A DNA stretch of 42,412 bases, from positions 1 to 42,412 of the forward strand of contig JANWIJ010000063.1 in NCBI GenBank assembly GCA_025449935.1, written 5' to 3'. Position numbers and translations under genes: made by a program. Below are positions 30,680 through 38,830 of the stretch, one piece after another. The stretch comes from Chitinophagaceae bacterium (GTDB lineage Bacteria > Bacteroidota > Bacteroidia > Chitinophagales > Chitinophagaceae). Below the pieces are notes generated by a model. That model was not told the DNA's origin. It saw only the letters and a list, made by a program, of their open reading frames with translations, and searched no databases. How positions within the stretch are numbered: position 1 is the stretch's first letter; each line of letters begins with the position of its first letter.

Positions 30680-31417
30680 ATGCAGGAACCAGATCAAACT
30701 CCCGAAGTGAACCCATTAACAATTACTCCGCCTGCCCAACCTCCTCCGGTTATCTGGAAAGATCCGGCAGACGAGTTTGTTTACTTCCTGGCCCATGAAG
30801 TTCGTAACCCGTTAAACAATATCAAATTATCCATCGAGGCCCTTGAGTTTGCGATAAAAGACAGCAGCCTGCAGGTTTACCTGGATATCATCAGCCGGAA
30901 TTCCATTCGTATCAATGTGTTAATTGATGACCTGTTGAAGCACCAGGAAACGGACGTGGTGCCTGTTGAACTCTATTCAATTTACCAGATGCTGGATGAA
31001 GTGCTTGAGATAGCAGAGGATCGTATAAGGCTTAAGAATATCAGGGTCACCAAAAGCTATCAGGCCCGGGACTGCAAAATAAGCGTGAATGCCCCGAGAA
31101 TGAAAATCGCATTGACGAATATCGTCATCAATGCCATCGAAGCAATGGTCCCCGGCAACGGGGAACTGAAGCTGGTTACCAAATTAAAAGAAGATGTATA
31201 CATCGTACAGATTGAAGACAATGGATGCGGGATCGCAAAAGAACACCTGGTATTTATATTCCAGCCCTATTTTACCAACAAACCCGGCGGGTTAGGCCTG
31301 GGATTGTCCACCACGTATGATATACTCCGGGCAAACCGTGTCAGGGTAAATGTCGAATCAGAAGTAGGAAAAGGAACGCAATTTATGCTGCAGTTTGAAG
31401 AAATAATTTCCCCCTGA
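30680..31417 (+). CDS. Soluble orphan sensor histidine kinase
   Basis: 245 residues with no membrane helices. A Pro-rich N-terminal segment is followed by the HisKA H-box FLAHEVRNPLNNIKLSIEAL with His39 as the phospho-acceptor. The ATPase domain has N-box NIVINAIEAM, G1 box EDNGCGIAKE, F-box IFQPYFTNK and G2 box GGLGLGLSTTYDIL. There is no PAS, GAF or HAMP domain, so input must come from a partner. The upstream cupin gene, 39 bp away, is the natural candidate. No response regulator is found in the window, so the kinase is an orphan here. Strong tandem hairpins follow. Confidence 0.92.
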   Translation: MQEPDQTPEVNPLTITPPAQPPPVIWKDPADEFVYFLAHEVRNPLNNIKLSIEALEFAIKDSSLQVYLDIISRNSIRINVLIDDLLKHQETDVVPVELYSIYQMLDEVLEIAEDRIRLKNIRVTKSYQARDCKISVNAPRMKIALTNIVINAIEAMVPGNGELKLVTKLKEDVYIVQIEDNGCGIAKEHLVFIFQPYFTNKPGGLGLGLSTTYDILRANRVRVNVESEVGKGTQFMLQFEEIISP

Positions 31418-31457
31418 ATGAATTTGGGTTAGATCCGCTGGGCGGTTGTCAAAAAAA

Positions 31458-31487
31458 ACAGGGTTTTCATCTTACTGAAAACCCTGT
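31458..31487 (+). terminator. Terminator of the cupin / kinase operon, bidirectional
   Basis: A perfect 11-bp stem (ACAGGGTTTTC with its complement) around an 8-nt loop, 40 bp after the kinase stop codon. The plus side is followed by AGCTTTTC; the minus side by eight T, so it is even stronger for minus-strand transcripts. Confidence 0.85.
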
Positions 31488-31517
31488 AGCTTTTCATGGT
31501 CTTAAGAAGTATATAAA

Positions 31518-31542
31518 AAAAGGCCGTTTTCAAGGGCCTTTT
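31518..31542 (-). terminator. Second hairpin, stronger on the minus strand
   Basis: AAAAGGCC pairs with GGCCTTTT around a 9-nt loop. On the minus strand a T tract of seven follows the G/C stem; on the plus strand four T. It would end a minus-strand transcript arising near the FNR-like site, if one exists. Confidence 0.7.
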
Positions 31543-31702
31543 AGTACGAATCAATTTGAATTCAAAATTGTTTACACCGGTAAATTACTAAAGGGTCAGG
31601 TTCCAAAAATCAACAGGTATCTGTTATGTACACTTATTTAGAAAATGTTAGTACATCCCTTTATATCAATCAGGTTATACCCTTATTTAACGAATTGGTT
31701 TC

Positions 31703-31716
31703 TTGATATAAATCAA
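31703..31716. promoter_or_regulatory. FNR/CRP-type palindrome
   Basis: TTGATATAAATCAA has the form TTGAT-N4-ATCAA of FNR-family boxes and is a perfect half-site pair. There is no TAnnTTTG box at a useful distance on either strand, so its target is unclear. Confidence 0.4.
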
Positions 31717-31738
31717 GACAGTAGTCATTCAAAAGCAA

Positions 31739-31762
31739 CAGGGCCCTCTTTCGGGGGCCCTG
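31739..31762 (-). terminator. Terminator of the T9SS protein gene ending at 31796
   Basis: CAGGGCCC pairs with GGGCCCTG around an 8-nt loop, 33 bp after the stop codon on the minus strand, followed by TTGCTTTTG. Confidence 0.8.
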
Positions 31763-31795
31763 CCGGTTTCTACATGAAACTGATAAAAAAGCAAC

Positions 31796-33223
31796 TTACT
31801 GTACCACGATCTTGCTGGTCATGGATACTTTATTGGATTCGCTGAATACTTTTATGAAATAGTTTCCCCGGACACTAAGTTCCGGCATCCTAAGCTCTTC
31901 CAGTTGCACATCACTGCTGATGGTTACTTCTTTCGCACTGATCAGTTTGCCTGAAACATCCAGTAACTGCACCTGGTACCTGCCCGCCGGCTGGTTATCG
32001 AATGAAACTCTGACCACGCCGTTGGTAACCGGGTTGGGAAATACGGAAATATTGTTTTTCCCGGAGGCTTCCTGAACGGGACTTTTCCTGGCAGCATCAG
32101 CAGCCACCACCGGAGGTTTTGTTCCAGGAATAACTTCTTCTTTCTTTTTTTCTTTCTTCTTCTTTTCAAACGCCAGGTTACCATTAGCAAGGTCAGAAGC
32201 ATTGAATACCTCGCTGGCGCCAGAAACTTTTTCAGCCTGGAGGCTGTTCAGGTCGAAGCGGTAATAACCTGCCGTAGATTGCGAGCTCGCAATAATCACT
32301 TTGCTACCTTCTTCCACCATCGCGCCATTGGTACTAAAACCCTGCGGTAATCCTTTGACTGCTCCCAGGTGTTTCGCCGTTTTACTTTCAATGTTTATAT
32401 TGAAAACATAACGACTGGCTGTAATAAGGAATAAATTACCGGAGGCATCGGCGATCATGTCCCCGCCATACATCCTGCTCCCATGAACTGAATGGTCCCC
32501 GTTGCCTGCATCATCGGTTAATGCCCCCAGGTCAGTGATCACGGGTTTCTTCCCCGTAGTAAAACGGATCAAATGATTTGCATCATTGGTCAGGGCATAT
32601 CCATTTCCATCCGAAGCAATCACCATACGGGTAATCTGGTTGGCCACATCGCCCATTCCCTTTACCTGTCCAAAGGGTTCATCCTCGAAATAGTAAAGTT
32701 TGGGTGATTTTGCTTTTAAGTCAATATACCGAAGCTGGTTAATGCCCATAGGTGTATAGTAAAGACGTTCGTGTTTTTTATCATAAGCCATCGCAGCCGA
32801 GCTGGTAGAAAATGGTTGGTCCGCTGCCTCCATTCTATACTTTACCATAACCACCCGGTCCATATGGATCCGGCCATGCGATTCCATTTTGGTCAGTTCC
32901 TGGTCAAGGTTCACCACTTTTCTTTCCGGGTTGGGGATTGTGGTCGCCATATAAGTGTTGGTCACCGTTTTGGAAGGACTCTCTTTCTTCAAAACCGGTT
33001 TGCCGGTCCTGGCATTCAGTGCTTCCATTTCCCCGTTACTCTGGTAAATGCTTTTTAGTTCTTCCCCTGATGAAATATCAACCAGGCGAACTTCCTTCCA
33101 GCTTTTGCCTCCCTTTTCGGCTGCCGTGATGGCATAACCGGTGATTTTTTGTTCCTTCTTTTGTGCGTGGGTTGAGGTAATGAGCGCAGTCATTACAAAG
33201 ACGAGTAGAATTCTTTGTTTCAT
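31796..33223 (-). CDS. Secreted beta-propeller-like protein with T9SS type A sorting domain
   Basis: 475 residues. It has a signal peptide (MKQRILLVFVMTALITSTHA). Residues ~120-340 contain repeated blade-like patterns (AMAYDKKHERLYYTPMGINQ, YFEDEPFGQVKGMGDVANQ, LFLITASRYVFNINIESKTA) that suggest a beta-propeller of NHL or similar type. A Lys/Glu-rich linker (EKKKKEKKKEEVIPG) follows, and the last ~85 residues (NNISVFPNPVTNGVVRVSFD, YQVQLLDVSGKLISAKEV, NYFIKVFSESNKVSMTSKIV) are a standard T9SS type A C-terminal signal. The protein is exported and likely attached to the surface. Ligand or activity not indicated. Confidence 0.85.
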   Translation of the reverse strand: MKQRILLVFVMTALITSTHAQKKEQKITGYAITAAEKGGKSWKEVRLVDISSGEELKSIYQSNGEMEALNARTGKPVLKKESPSKTVTNTYMATTIPNPERKVVNLDQELTKMESHGRIHMDRVVMVKYRMEAADQPFSTSSAAMAYDKKHERLYYTPMGINQLRYIDLKAKSPKLYYFEDEPFGQVKGMGDVANQITRMVIASDGNGYALTNDANHLIRFTTGKKPVITDLGALTDDAGNGDHSVHGSRMYGGDMIADASGNLFLITASRYVFNINIESKTAKHLGAVKGLPQGFSTNGAMVEEGSKVIIASSQSTAGYYRFDLNSLQAEKVSGASEVFNASDLANGNLAFEKKKKEKKKEEVIPGTKPPVVAADAARKSPVQEASGKNNISVFPNPVTNGVVRVSFDNQPAGRYQVQLLDVSGKLISAKEVTISSDVQLEELRMPELSVRGNYFIKVFSESNKVSMTSKIVVQ

Positions 33224-33412
33224 GGCAATTTGGTTTTAATCCTATTAAATTACGACAAGTTTCGTCGGTTGGGCTGAATTAATGATAGAAAGCATTTTTC
33301 TTATATGAGCGGGGAAGCAGGTTTCGGAACATTGCCTGCGGTTGAGCATCGATTTCCCTTAGTAATTGACCTTTTTTAATTGATCATAGGTTTCCGCGAA
33401 CCCGCGTGGCTC

Positions 33413-33420
33413 AATCTTTG
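33413..33420 (+). promoter_or_regulatory. Possible -7 box for the lipoprotein gene
   Basis: AATCTTTG, one mismatch from TAnnTTTG, 29 nt before the ATG at 33450. Confidence 0.35.
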
Positions 33421-33449
33421 AGCAATTTTACGGTTCAAAACCAGTACTT

Positions 33450-34430
33450 ATGAAAAACCCGGCCCACCTGGTATGCCAGGTCCTCTTACTGATAATTTCC
33501 TCCTGGTTCCTGGCTTCCTGCCAAAAAAAAGATAACCCCCACAACGGCGGAGGAAACGGGGGAGGTACTCCTGTGGTTTGTAACGCCACAATAGCAAATG
33601 CGGAAAACATCCCTGTGTTCCCGGCAGACAATCCCTGGAATAAAGATATCAGCGGGGAACCAGTTGATCCATATAACACACAGATCATTGCAGCTATTTC
33701 ATCCAATGTGGTCAAAGCGGATTTTGGGAGTGGACTCTGGCAGGGGGCCGCGATTGGTATTCCCTACGTTGCTGTATGCGCTAACCAGGGCAGGATTCCC
33801 ATCAATTTCACGGACTATGGTGATGAGAGTGATCCCGGTCCTTATCCAATTCCATTATCAGCCCCCATAGAAGGAAATGGGACAGGAGATTCGCACGTCA
33901 TCGCCGTGGATATTGAAAACGGTTACCTCTATGAACTTTTTAATGCACATGTAAACGGTAATCACTGGGATGCTTCATCGGGAGCAGTCTTTAATCTCAA
34001 TTCAAATCAACTTCGCCCCGAAACCTGGACATCAGCCGATGCTGCCGGGTTACCCATATTTCCAGGGTTAGTCCGCTACGAAGAGATTATAAAGGGAGTG
34101 ATTGATCATCCCATACGTTTTACATTAACCAGCAACAATGTAAAGCCGGCCTATATTTACCCGGCCCGTCACAAAGTAAACAGTAGCGGCGGACCGTATT
34201 CATTACCTTTTGGTGCAAGAATAAAACTGAAAGCCAGCTTCGACATCAGTGGATTTTCTCTGACCAATCAGATCATCCTGCGCGCCATGAAAAAATATGG
34301 GCTCATTCTCGCGGATATCGGCAGCAACCTTTATATCAGCGGGGCACCGGATGAACGATGGAACAATGATGACCTGAGAAGGCTGGGTAGTTTACACGGA
34401 AGCGATTTTGAAGTGGTAAAGTTCAATTAA
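33450..34430 (+). CDS. Lipoprotein of unknown function
   Basis: 326 residues. The lipobox is FLASCQ with Cys24, followed by a Gly/Asn-rich spacer (NGGGNGGG) typical of surface-exposed lipoproteins. The mature part has VFPADNPWNKDISGEPVDPY, then GIPYVAVCANQGRIP, GTGDSHVIAVDIENGYLYEL and LVRYEEIIKGVIDHPIRFTL, a pattern I associate with an uncharacterised family found in several phyla in which FPADNPWN.D is the N-terminal signature. No catalytic motif is certain, though the DSHVIAVD and DHPIRF segments hold conserved-looking Asp/His. A -7-like box lies upstream; the next gene converges 31 bp away. Confidence 0.8.
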   Translation: MKNPAHLVCQVLLLIISSWFLASCQKKDNPHNGGGNGGGTPVVCNATIANAENIPVFPADNPWNKDISGEPVDPYNTQIIAAISSNVVKADFGSGLWQGAAIGIPYVAVCANQGRIPINFTDYGDESDPGPYPIPLSAPIEGNGTGDSHVIAVDIENGYLYELFNAHVNGNHWDASSGAVFNLNSNQLRPETWTSADAAGLPIFPGLVRYEEIIKGVIDHPIRFTLTSNNVKPAYIYPARHKVNSSGGPYSLPFGARIKLKASFDISGFSLTNQIILRAMKKYGLILADIGSNLYISGAPDERWNNDDLRRLGSLHGSDFEVVKFN

Positions 34431-34461
34431 TATAATAGTACTGAGGAATGCGAAGGCCTTA

Positions 34462-35319
34462 TCAGAAGTTTTTCGAAATAGCCGCCGGCTTTTCATAGAT
34501 AAATCTTACCATGGCATTTTTCTGTTCATCCGAGGTAAGATAAAGCTGGTAACGTTTATCACCGGCGTATACGATCATCAGCGCAGTATTGGGTGGAATG
34601 GAACCCAGGTTTTCACCAACCATGATCAGCTCCTGTTCGGGACGTTTCAGATCAATCCGGATAGTTATCGAAACAGGCTTTGCCGTCAGTCGTCTGTTAG
34701 ATACCACGGGCATGTTGTTGGCATATACAGAAATTGTATCCCCGTCGATCTGCCCGTTATCGTAAAAGTCAATTTTGATGCTGCCCGTATCCACTTTTAT
34801 CTCTTTCACCAGTTCTGCCTTTCTCCTGGTTAGCGTGGGAGGGAGGCGTAGTTCTGGTTTGAATGTAGATTTATCAAACCGGGTTAATACAATCGTACCG
34901 GGATCGCAGGTGGTCTTCCCATCAGTGGCTTTCCCGGTCCACGATCCACGGAGTTGTTCTTCGGTCACTACATTGCCGCCTCCTTTATGGTAGGTTAGGT
35001 TATATTTTTTAACGCAGGGTACGCAATCCTCTTTGATCCTGAAAGTGATGATCCCGTTTTCCTGGATCAGGACCATGTTACTGTCGCGCTTGTAAATTCC
35101 TTCAAAATTTTCCTTTACATAATTAAGGGAATCTGAAAAATGATAAGCTGTACCAACTATTCTTGTACCTGCCACCTGTAACTGTAATTCTATATTATAT
35201 ACCGGGAAACAACCCCCGGGTGCCATCACCAGCTTCCCTTTCCAGATGCCATTGATATCCTGTGCCTGTATAAGTACAGATACTGATAACGTGAAAAATA
35301 AAAGGATTTGTCGCAGCAT
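34462..35319 (-). CDS. Exported protein, paralogue of its neighbour
   Basis: 285 residues from the ATG at 35319 (MLRQILLFFTLSVSVLIQAQ as signal peptide); a longer reading adds ten residues. The N-terminal half (DINGIWKGKLVMAPGGCFPV, IVGTAYHFSDSLNYVKENFE) looks like a lipocalin-like small barrel with two Cys pairs (GGCFPV; EDCVPCVKKYN). The C-terminal ~110 residues (DFYDNGQIDGDTISVYANN, IPPNTALMIVYAGDKRYQLY, EQKNAMVRFIYEKP) match those of the gene at 35411-36496 almost position by position. The two lie 91 bp apart in the same orientation, a tandem duplication. Function unknown. Confidence 0.78.
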   Translation of the reverse strand: MLRQILLFFTLSVSVLIQAQDINGIWKGKLVMAPGGCFPVYNIELQLQVAGTRIVGTAYHFSDSLNYVKENFEGIYKRDSNMVLIQENGIITFRIKEDCVPCVKKYNLTYHKGGGNVVTEEQLRGSWTGKATDGKTTCDPGTIVLTRFDKSTFKPELRLPPTLTRRKAELVKEIKVDTGSIKIDFYDNGQIDGDTISVYANNMPVVSNRRLTAKPVSITIRIDLKRPEQELIMVGENLGSIPPNTALMIVYAGDKRYQLYLTSDEQKNAMVRFIYEKPAAISKNF

Positions 35320-35410
35320 TATGCAGGAAAAATATATTAAAATGACCAAGCCACGTTAAAAATTACAGAAACGGCAACCAGTCATAAATCACGGGAGAAA
35401 AGGTAAATGG

Positions 35411-36496
35411 CTACCTCGGTTTCTCGTATTTAAACCGCACCATGGCATTTTTTTGTTCTGTGGACGTGATACGGACGTCAAAACGTTGCCCGCCCGATTC
35501 CACGATCATCAGGGACGTGTTGGGTGGAATACGACCCAGGTTTTCAGCTACCATCACCAGCTCATGCTCGTTATTCTCTTCATCCATTCTTAGTTTGATA
35601 GTTAGTGGCGACGCGGTAAGCCGTTTGGATGAAAGCACCAGTTTATTATCCAGGTAAACCGATATCGTATCATCATCGATTTCCCCGTTGTCATAGAGCT
35701 TCACCGTCACCTCCGGGTCCCTGACAGTAAGAGCCCTTACAAGTTCATTCGAACGGGTCTTTAAAACCGATGGGGTAGGAACGACCGCAGGTTTCGTCTT
35801 TACAACCGGCGGCACGTTTGCTTTTATTGAATCGGTGTTTGTTTTAGTAATTGGCGGGTTGCCAGGTTTGGTGACCGGCTTTTTAACCGGCGGCTGGTTA
35901 ATAATTACCGGTTTCTTCACGGGGTTAGTCTTTACTAATACCTGTGAAGTATCTTTCTGAATGGGTGCTTTATTAATAATGACGGGGACCGTTTTTATTT
36001 TTCCGCGCAAAAAAGGCTCAACATAAAAATCAGAGGTAGTGACTCTTCTGAGGAATACTTTCCCGCCCCCGCAATTATCTCCTTTCTTGGTGTAGGGGCC
36101 GTCCTTTTCAAATTTGCTGGTAAAAGTACCTTCCAGGAATTCTTCTTTGCCTGAACGTTCATATTTAAACATGCATTTCATGATGCAGGCCTGCGAGCCA
36201 CCCGACATGCGGAGTTCAACTGTTTTGATTTCCTTGATCAGGGCACTTTGTCCCTGTTTACTGAAAGTTCCTGTCAGGGTTGCTTTCCCGTAAAAAATCG
36301 TACTCAGGTAAGAATAAGAAACACCGGAGACAAAACTGCCGGATTGCTTTATCTGCACCTCGAATTTGTAATACTGGTTTGATTCGGTGATAAAATTCCC
36401 CCTCCAGATCCCCGTCAGGTTTTGGGCAGGTAACGGGAGTTGGGAGAACGGGACCAGGAACAGTATCAGCAAGCACCTTGAAAAAATCCGCTTCAT
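35411..36496 (-). CDS. Exported protein, paralogue of its neighbour with long Pro/Lys linker
   Basis: 361 residues with a signal peptide (MKRIFSRCLLILFLVPFSQL then PLPAQ). The N-terminal half (NLTGIWRGNFITESNQYYKF, SGVSYSYLSTIFYGKATLTG) is a lipocalin-like barrel related to that of the downstream paralogue. The C-terminal ~110 residues (VKLYDNGEIDDDTISVYLDN, IPPNTSLMIVESGGQRFDVR, EQKNAMVRFKYEKPR) are shared with it. Between them is a ~75-residue linker of Pro, Lys and Thr with repeated KKPVIIN and NPVKKP units, absent in the paralogue. An exact TAGTTTTG -7 box on the minus strand ends 7 nt before the ATG, so the mRNA may be nearly leaderless. Confidence 0.78.
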   Translation of the reverse strand: MKRIFSRCLLILFLVPFSQLPLPAQNLTGIWRGNFITESNQYYKFEVQIKQSGSFVSGVSYSYLSTIFYGKATLTGTFSKQGQSALIKEIKTVELRMSGGSQACIMKCMFKYERSGKEEFLEGTFTSKFEKDGPYTKKGDNCGGGKVFLRRVTTSDFYVEPFLRGKIKTVPVIINKAPIQKDTSQVLVKTNPVKKPVIINQPPVKKPVTKPGNPPITKTNTDSIKANVPPVVKTKPAVVPTPSVLKTRSNELVRALTVRDPEVTVKLYDNGEIDDDTISVYLDNKLVLSSKRLTASPLTIKLRMDEENNEHELVMVAENLGRIPPNTSLMIVESGGQRFDVRITSTEQKNAMVRFKYEKPR

Positions 36497-36503
36497 TACT
36501 GAT

Positions 36504-36511
36504 CAAAACTA
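36504..36511 (-). promoter_or_regulatory. -7 box directly before the linker paralogue
   Basis: The minus strand reads TAGTTTTG, an exact TAnnTTTG match ending 7 nt before the ATG at 36496. A start at the usual distance would give a leaderless or near-leaderless mRNA. Confidence 0.35.
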
Positions 36512-36759
36512 AGAAATATGAAGTTATGGGTCTACCGGCACAGGGCAATAGTTTGTTAATTTTAGGAATTCAACCCAACGAATGACACCCTTCTGCAGGG
36601 CAGCGATTCCCTTCTTCTATTTTAGTTTCATTTATTAAAAAACCCGTCACCTAATCAAACAGCCCATTACCATCTATTGTTGGAAAAAAGAGGCTTCCTT
36701 ATACAGCGAAAGAACAACCCGGGCAGAGCAGAACTTCACCATTTTTACCGGGAGTTTGT

Positions 36760-36767
36760 TACCTTTG
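36760..36767 (+). promoter_or_regulatory. -7 box for thrS
   Basis: TACCTTTG, exact TAnnTTTG match, 27 nt before the ATG at 36795. No clear -33 TTG. The remainder of 36497-36759 shows nothing I can name. Confidence 0.5.
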
Positions 36768-36794
36768 CAGGCTATTTAAAAGAGGATTTACTGC

Positions 36795-38729
36795 ATGATC
36801 AATATTACATTACCGGATGGAACAGTCAGGCAATATGAAAAAGGTACTACCGCCCAGGATATTGCAAAATCAATTTCCGAGGGTTTGGCCAGGAAAGTTT
36901 TAGCAGCGAGTGTCAACGGCCAGGTATGGGATTCTTCCAGGCCAATCGATAAAGATGCTTCCCTGAAACTACTCACCTGGAGTGATACGGACGGGAAAAA
37001 CACTTTTTGGCATTCCTCTGCCCACTTGATGGCTGAAGCTGTTGAATCCATGTTTCCCGGGGTAAAATTTTGGGTGGGCCCCCCGGTTGATAATGGATTT
37101 TATTATGACATGGATCTCGGCGATAAAAAGATGAATGAAGAAGACCTGGTTGTACTGGAAAAAAAGATGAATGAGCTGGCAAAGAAGAACAGCAGCTATA
37201 CCCGGAAAGAAATATCAAAGGCAGACGCGGTAAAATATTTTGCGGAAAAAGGCGATGAATACAAACTGGACCTGCTCAGTAATCTTACAGATGGTGAAAT
37301 AACTTTTTATACCCAGGGCGATTTTACAGATCTCTGCCGGGGTCCGCATATTCCCAACACCTCTTTTATTAAAGCGATAAAACTAACCAGCATTGCCGGG
37401 GCATACTGGAAAGGGGATGAGAAAAATAAAATGCTCACCCGGGTTTATGGTGTTACTTATCCTTCACAGAAAGAACTGGATGAATACCTGCAGATGCTGG
37501 AAGAGGCGAAAAAGAGAGACCACCGCAAACTGGGAAAAGAGTTAAGCATTTATACCATGGATGACGATGTGGGACAGGGCTTAATTATGTGGCTGCCGAA
37601 TGGAACTGTAATTATCGAGGAACTGGAAAAACTGGCCAAAGAAACCGAACAGGCAGCGGGTTATAAACGGGTAGTAACACCGCATATCGCCAAAGAAAGC
37701 ATGTATCTCACCAGTGGCCACTTACCATATTACGCAGACAGTATGTACCCGCCCATGGAAATGGATGGTGAGAAATATTACCTGAGATCGATGAACTGCC
37801 CGCACCACCATAAAATATTTGCAGCAGAACCCAAGAGCTATCGTGATCTTCCATACCGGATCGCTGAATATGGAACCGTTTACCGCTACGAGCAAAGCGG
37901 TGAATTATTTGGACTCATGCGGGTTCGCTGCCTCCACATGAATGATGCTCATATTTATTGTACCAAGGAACAGTTCAACGATGAGTTCCGGGCCGTTAAC
38001 GATATGTACCTGAAATATTTCAAAATATTCGGTATTGAAAAATATGTCATGCGGCTTTCCCTGCACAGCCCGGACAAACTCGGGATTAAATATGTAAATG
38101 AACCTGAGCTCTGGAAGGAGACAGAAACCATGGTCCGGAATGTGCTCACAGAATCGAAAATTCCCTATGTTGAAGTCCAGGATGAAGCGGCATTCTATGG
38201 GCCAAAAATTGACGTTCAGATCTTCAGCGCCATCGGGAGGGAATTTACACTGGCCACCAACCAGGTCGATTTTTCACAGGGCAGAAGTTTTAAGCTGGAA
38301 TATACCGATCCGTCAAATAAACCAGAAACCCCCCTTATAATTCACCGGGCCCCCCTGGGCACCCATGAGCGTTTCATTGGTTTTCTACTGGAGCAATATG
38401 CGGGTAAATTACCCTTGTGGTTGTCCCCGGTACAGGTAAAAGTGTTGCCCATCAGTGACAAGTTTATGGACTATGCGAAATCTGTTTCTGATAAGCTAAA
38501 AAAATCAGATATTCGTTGCGAGGTAGATGACCGGAATGAAAAGATCGGGAAAAAAATCCGCGATACTGAATTGATGAAAGTGCCGTACATGCTGGTGGTG
38601 GGAGAGAAGGAAATGAATGACAATAAGGTGGCTGTCAGGAGACAGGGCAAAGGCGATCTGGGTGTCAAAACGGTGGAAGAATTTATGGCCACTGCACTGG
38701 AAGAAATAAAGAACCGCAGCGGAGAATAA
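36795..38729 (+). CDS. thrS: Threonyl-tRNA synthetase
   Basis: 644 residues, normal length. Residues 1-62 are the TGS domain (MINITLPDGTVRQYEKGTTA). The editing domain follows with its zinc/His pocket HSSAH (His-x3-His) and DLCRGPHIPNT. The class II catalytic core has motif 2 in YGTVYRYEQSGELFGLMRVR, zinc ligands Cys in MNCPHHHKIF and a His in CLHMNDAH, and motif 3 in HRAPLGTHERFIGFLLEQYA. The C-terminal anticodon-binding domain starts near LPLWLSPVQVKVLP. It charges tRNA-Thr and hydrolyses Ser-tRNA-Thr. infC follows after 101 bp as in many bacteria. Confidence 0.97.
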   Translation: MINITLPDGTVRQYEKGTTAQDIAKSISEGLARKVLAASVNGQVWDSSRPIDKDASLKLLTWSDTDGKNTFWHSSAHLMAEAVESMFPGVKFWVGPPVDNGFYYDMDLGDKKMNEEDLVVLEKKMNELAKKNSSYTRKEISKADAVKYFAEKGDEYKLDLLSNLTDGEITFYTQGDFTDLCRGPHIPNTSFIKAIKLTSIAGAYWKGDEKNKMLTRVYGVTYPSQKELDEYLQMLEEAKKRDHRKLGKELSIYTMDDDVGQGLIMWLPNGTVIIEELEKLAKETEQAAGYKRVVTPHIAKESMYLTSGHLPYYADSMYPPMEMDGEKYYLRSMNCPHHHKIFAAEPKSYRDLPYRIAEYGTVYRYEQSGELFGLMRVRCLHMNDAHIYCTKEQFNDEFRAVNDMYLKYFKIFGIEKYVMRLSLHSPDKLGIKYVNEPELWKETETMVRNVLTESKIPYVEVQDEAAFYGPKIDVQIFSAIGREFTLATNQVDFSQGRSFKLEYTDPSNKPETPLIIHRAPLGTHERFIGFLLEQYAGKLPLWLSPVQVKVLPISDKFMDYAKSVSDKLKKSDIRCEVDDRNEKIGKKIRDTELMKVPYMLVVGEKEMNDNKVAVRRQGKGDLGVKTVEEFMATALEEIKNRSGE

Positions 38730-38788
38730 ACTGTATTTTAGTAACCTCAAATCCTGTATGAGGAATATTTAATAATTAGAAAAATAAT

Positions 38789-38813
38789 AACCCCCCTTCA
38801 GGGGCCGGGGGTT
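38789..38813 (+). terminator. GC-rich hairpin between thrS and infC
   Basis: AACCCCC pairs with GGGGGTT around CTTCAGGGGCC; an alternative CCCC-TTCA-GGGG pairing overlaps it. It is followed by TCACTT. There is no obvious promoter between it and infC, 17 bp further on, so it may act as a partial terminator or attenuator rather than a full stop. Confidence 0.55.
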
Positions 38814-38830
38814 TCACTTAAAAAAAATAA

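Larger units (their letters stand above)
31418..31795. other. Convergent intergenic region rich in hairpins and palindromes
   Basis: 378 bp between the convergent histidine kinase and T9SS protein genes. It holds three hairpins (31458-31487, 31518-31542, 31739-31762), a TTTGAATTCAAA palindrome (31553-31564 area), an FNR/CRP-like TTGATATAAATCAA at 31703-31716, and a 10-bp inverted repeat (TTTATATCAA at 31660-31669 with TTGATATAAA at 31703-31712). No protein-coding frame is convincing. Confidence 0.55.

Noticed and set aside
31645-31845. A 66-codon plus-strand frame in the convergent region
   Set aside because: It crosses the terminator at 31739-31762 and runs antisense into the T9SS protein gene, with no protein-like pattern.
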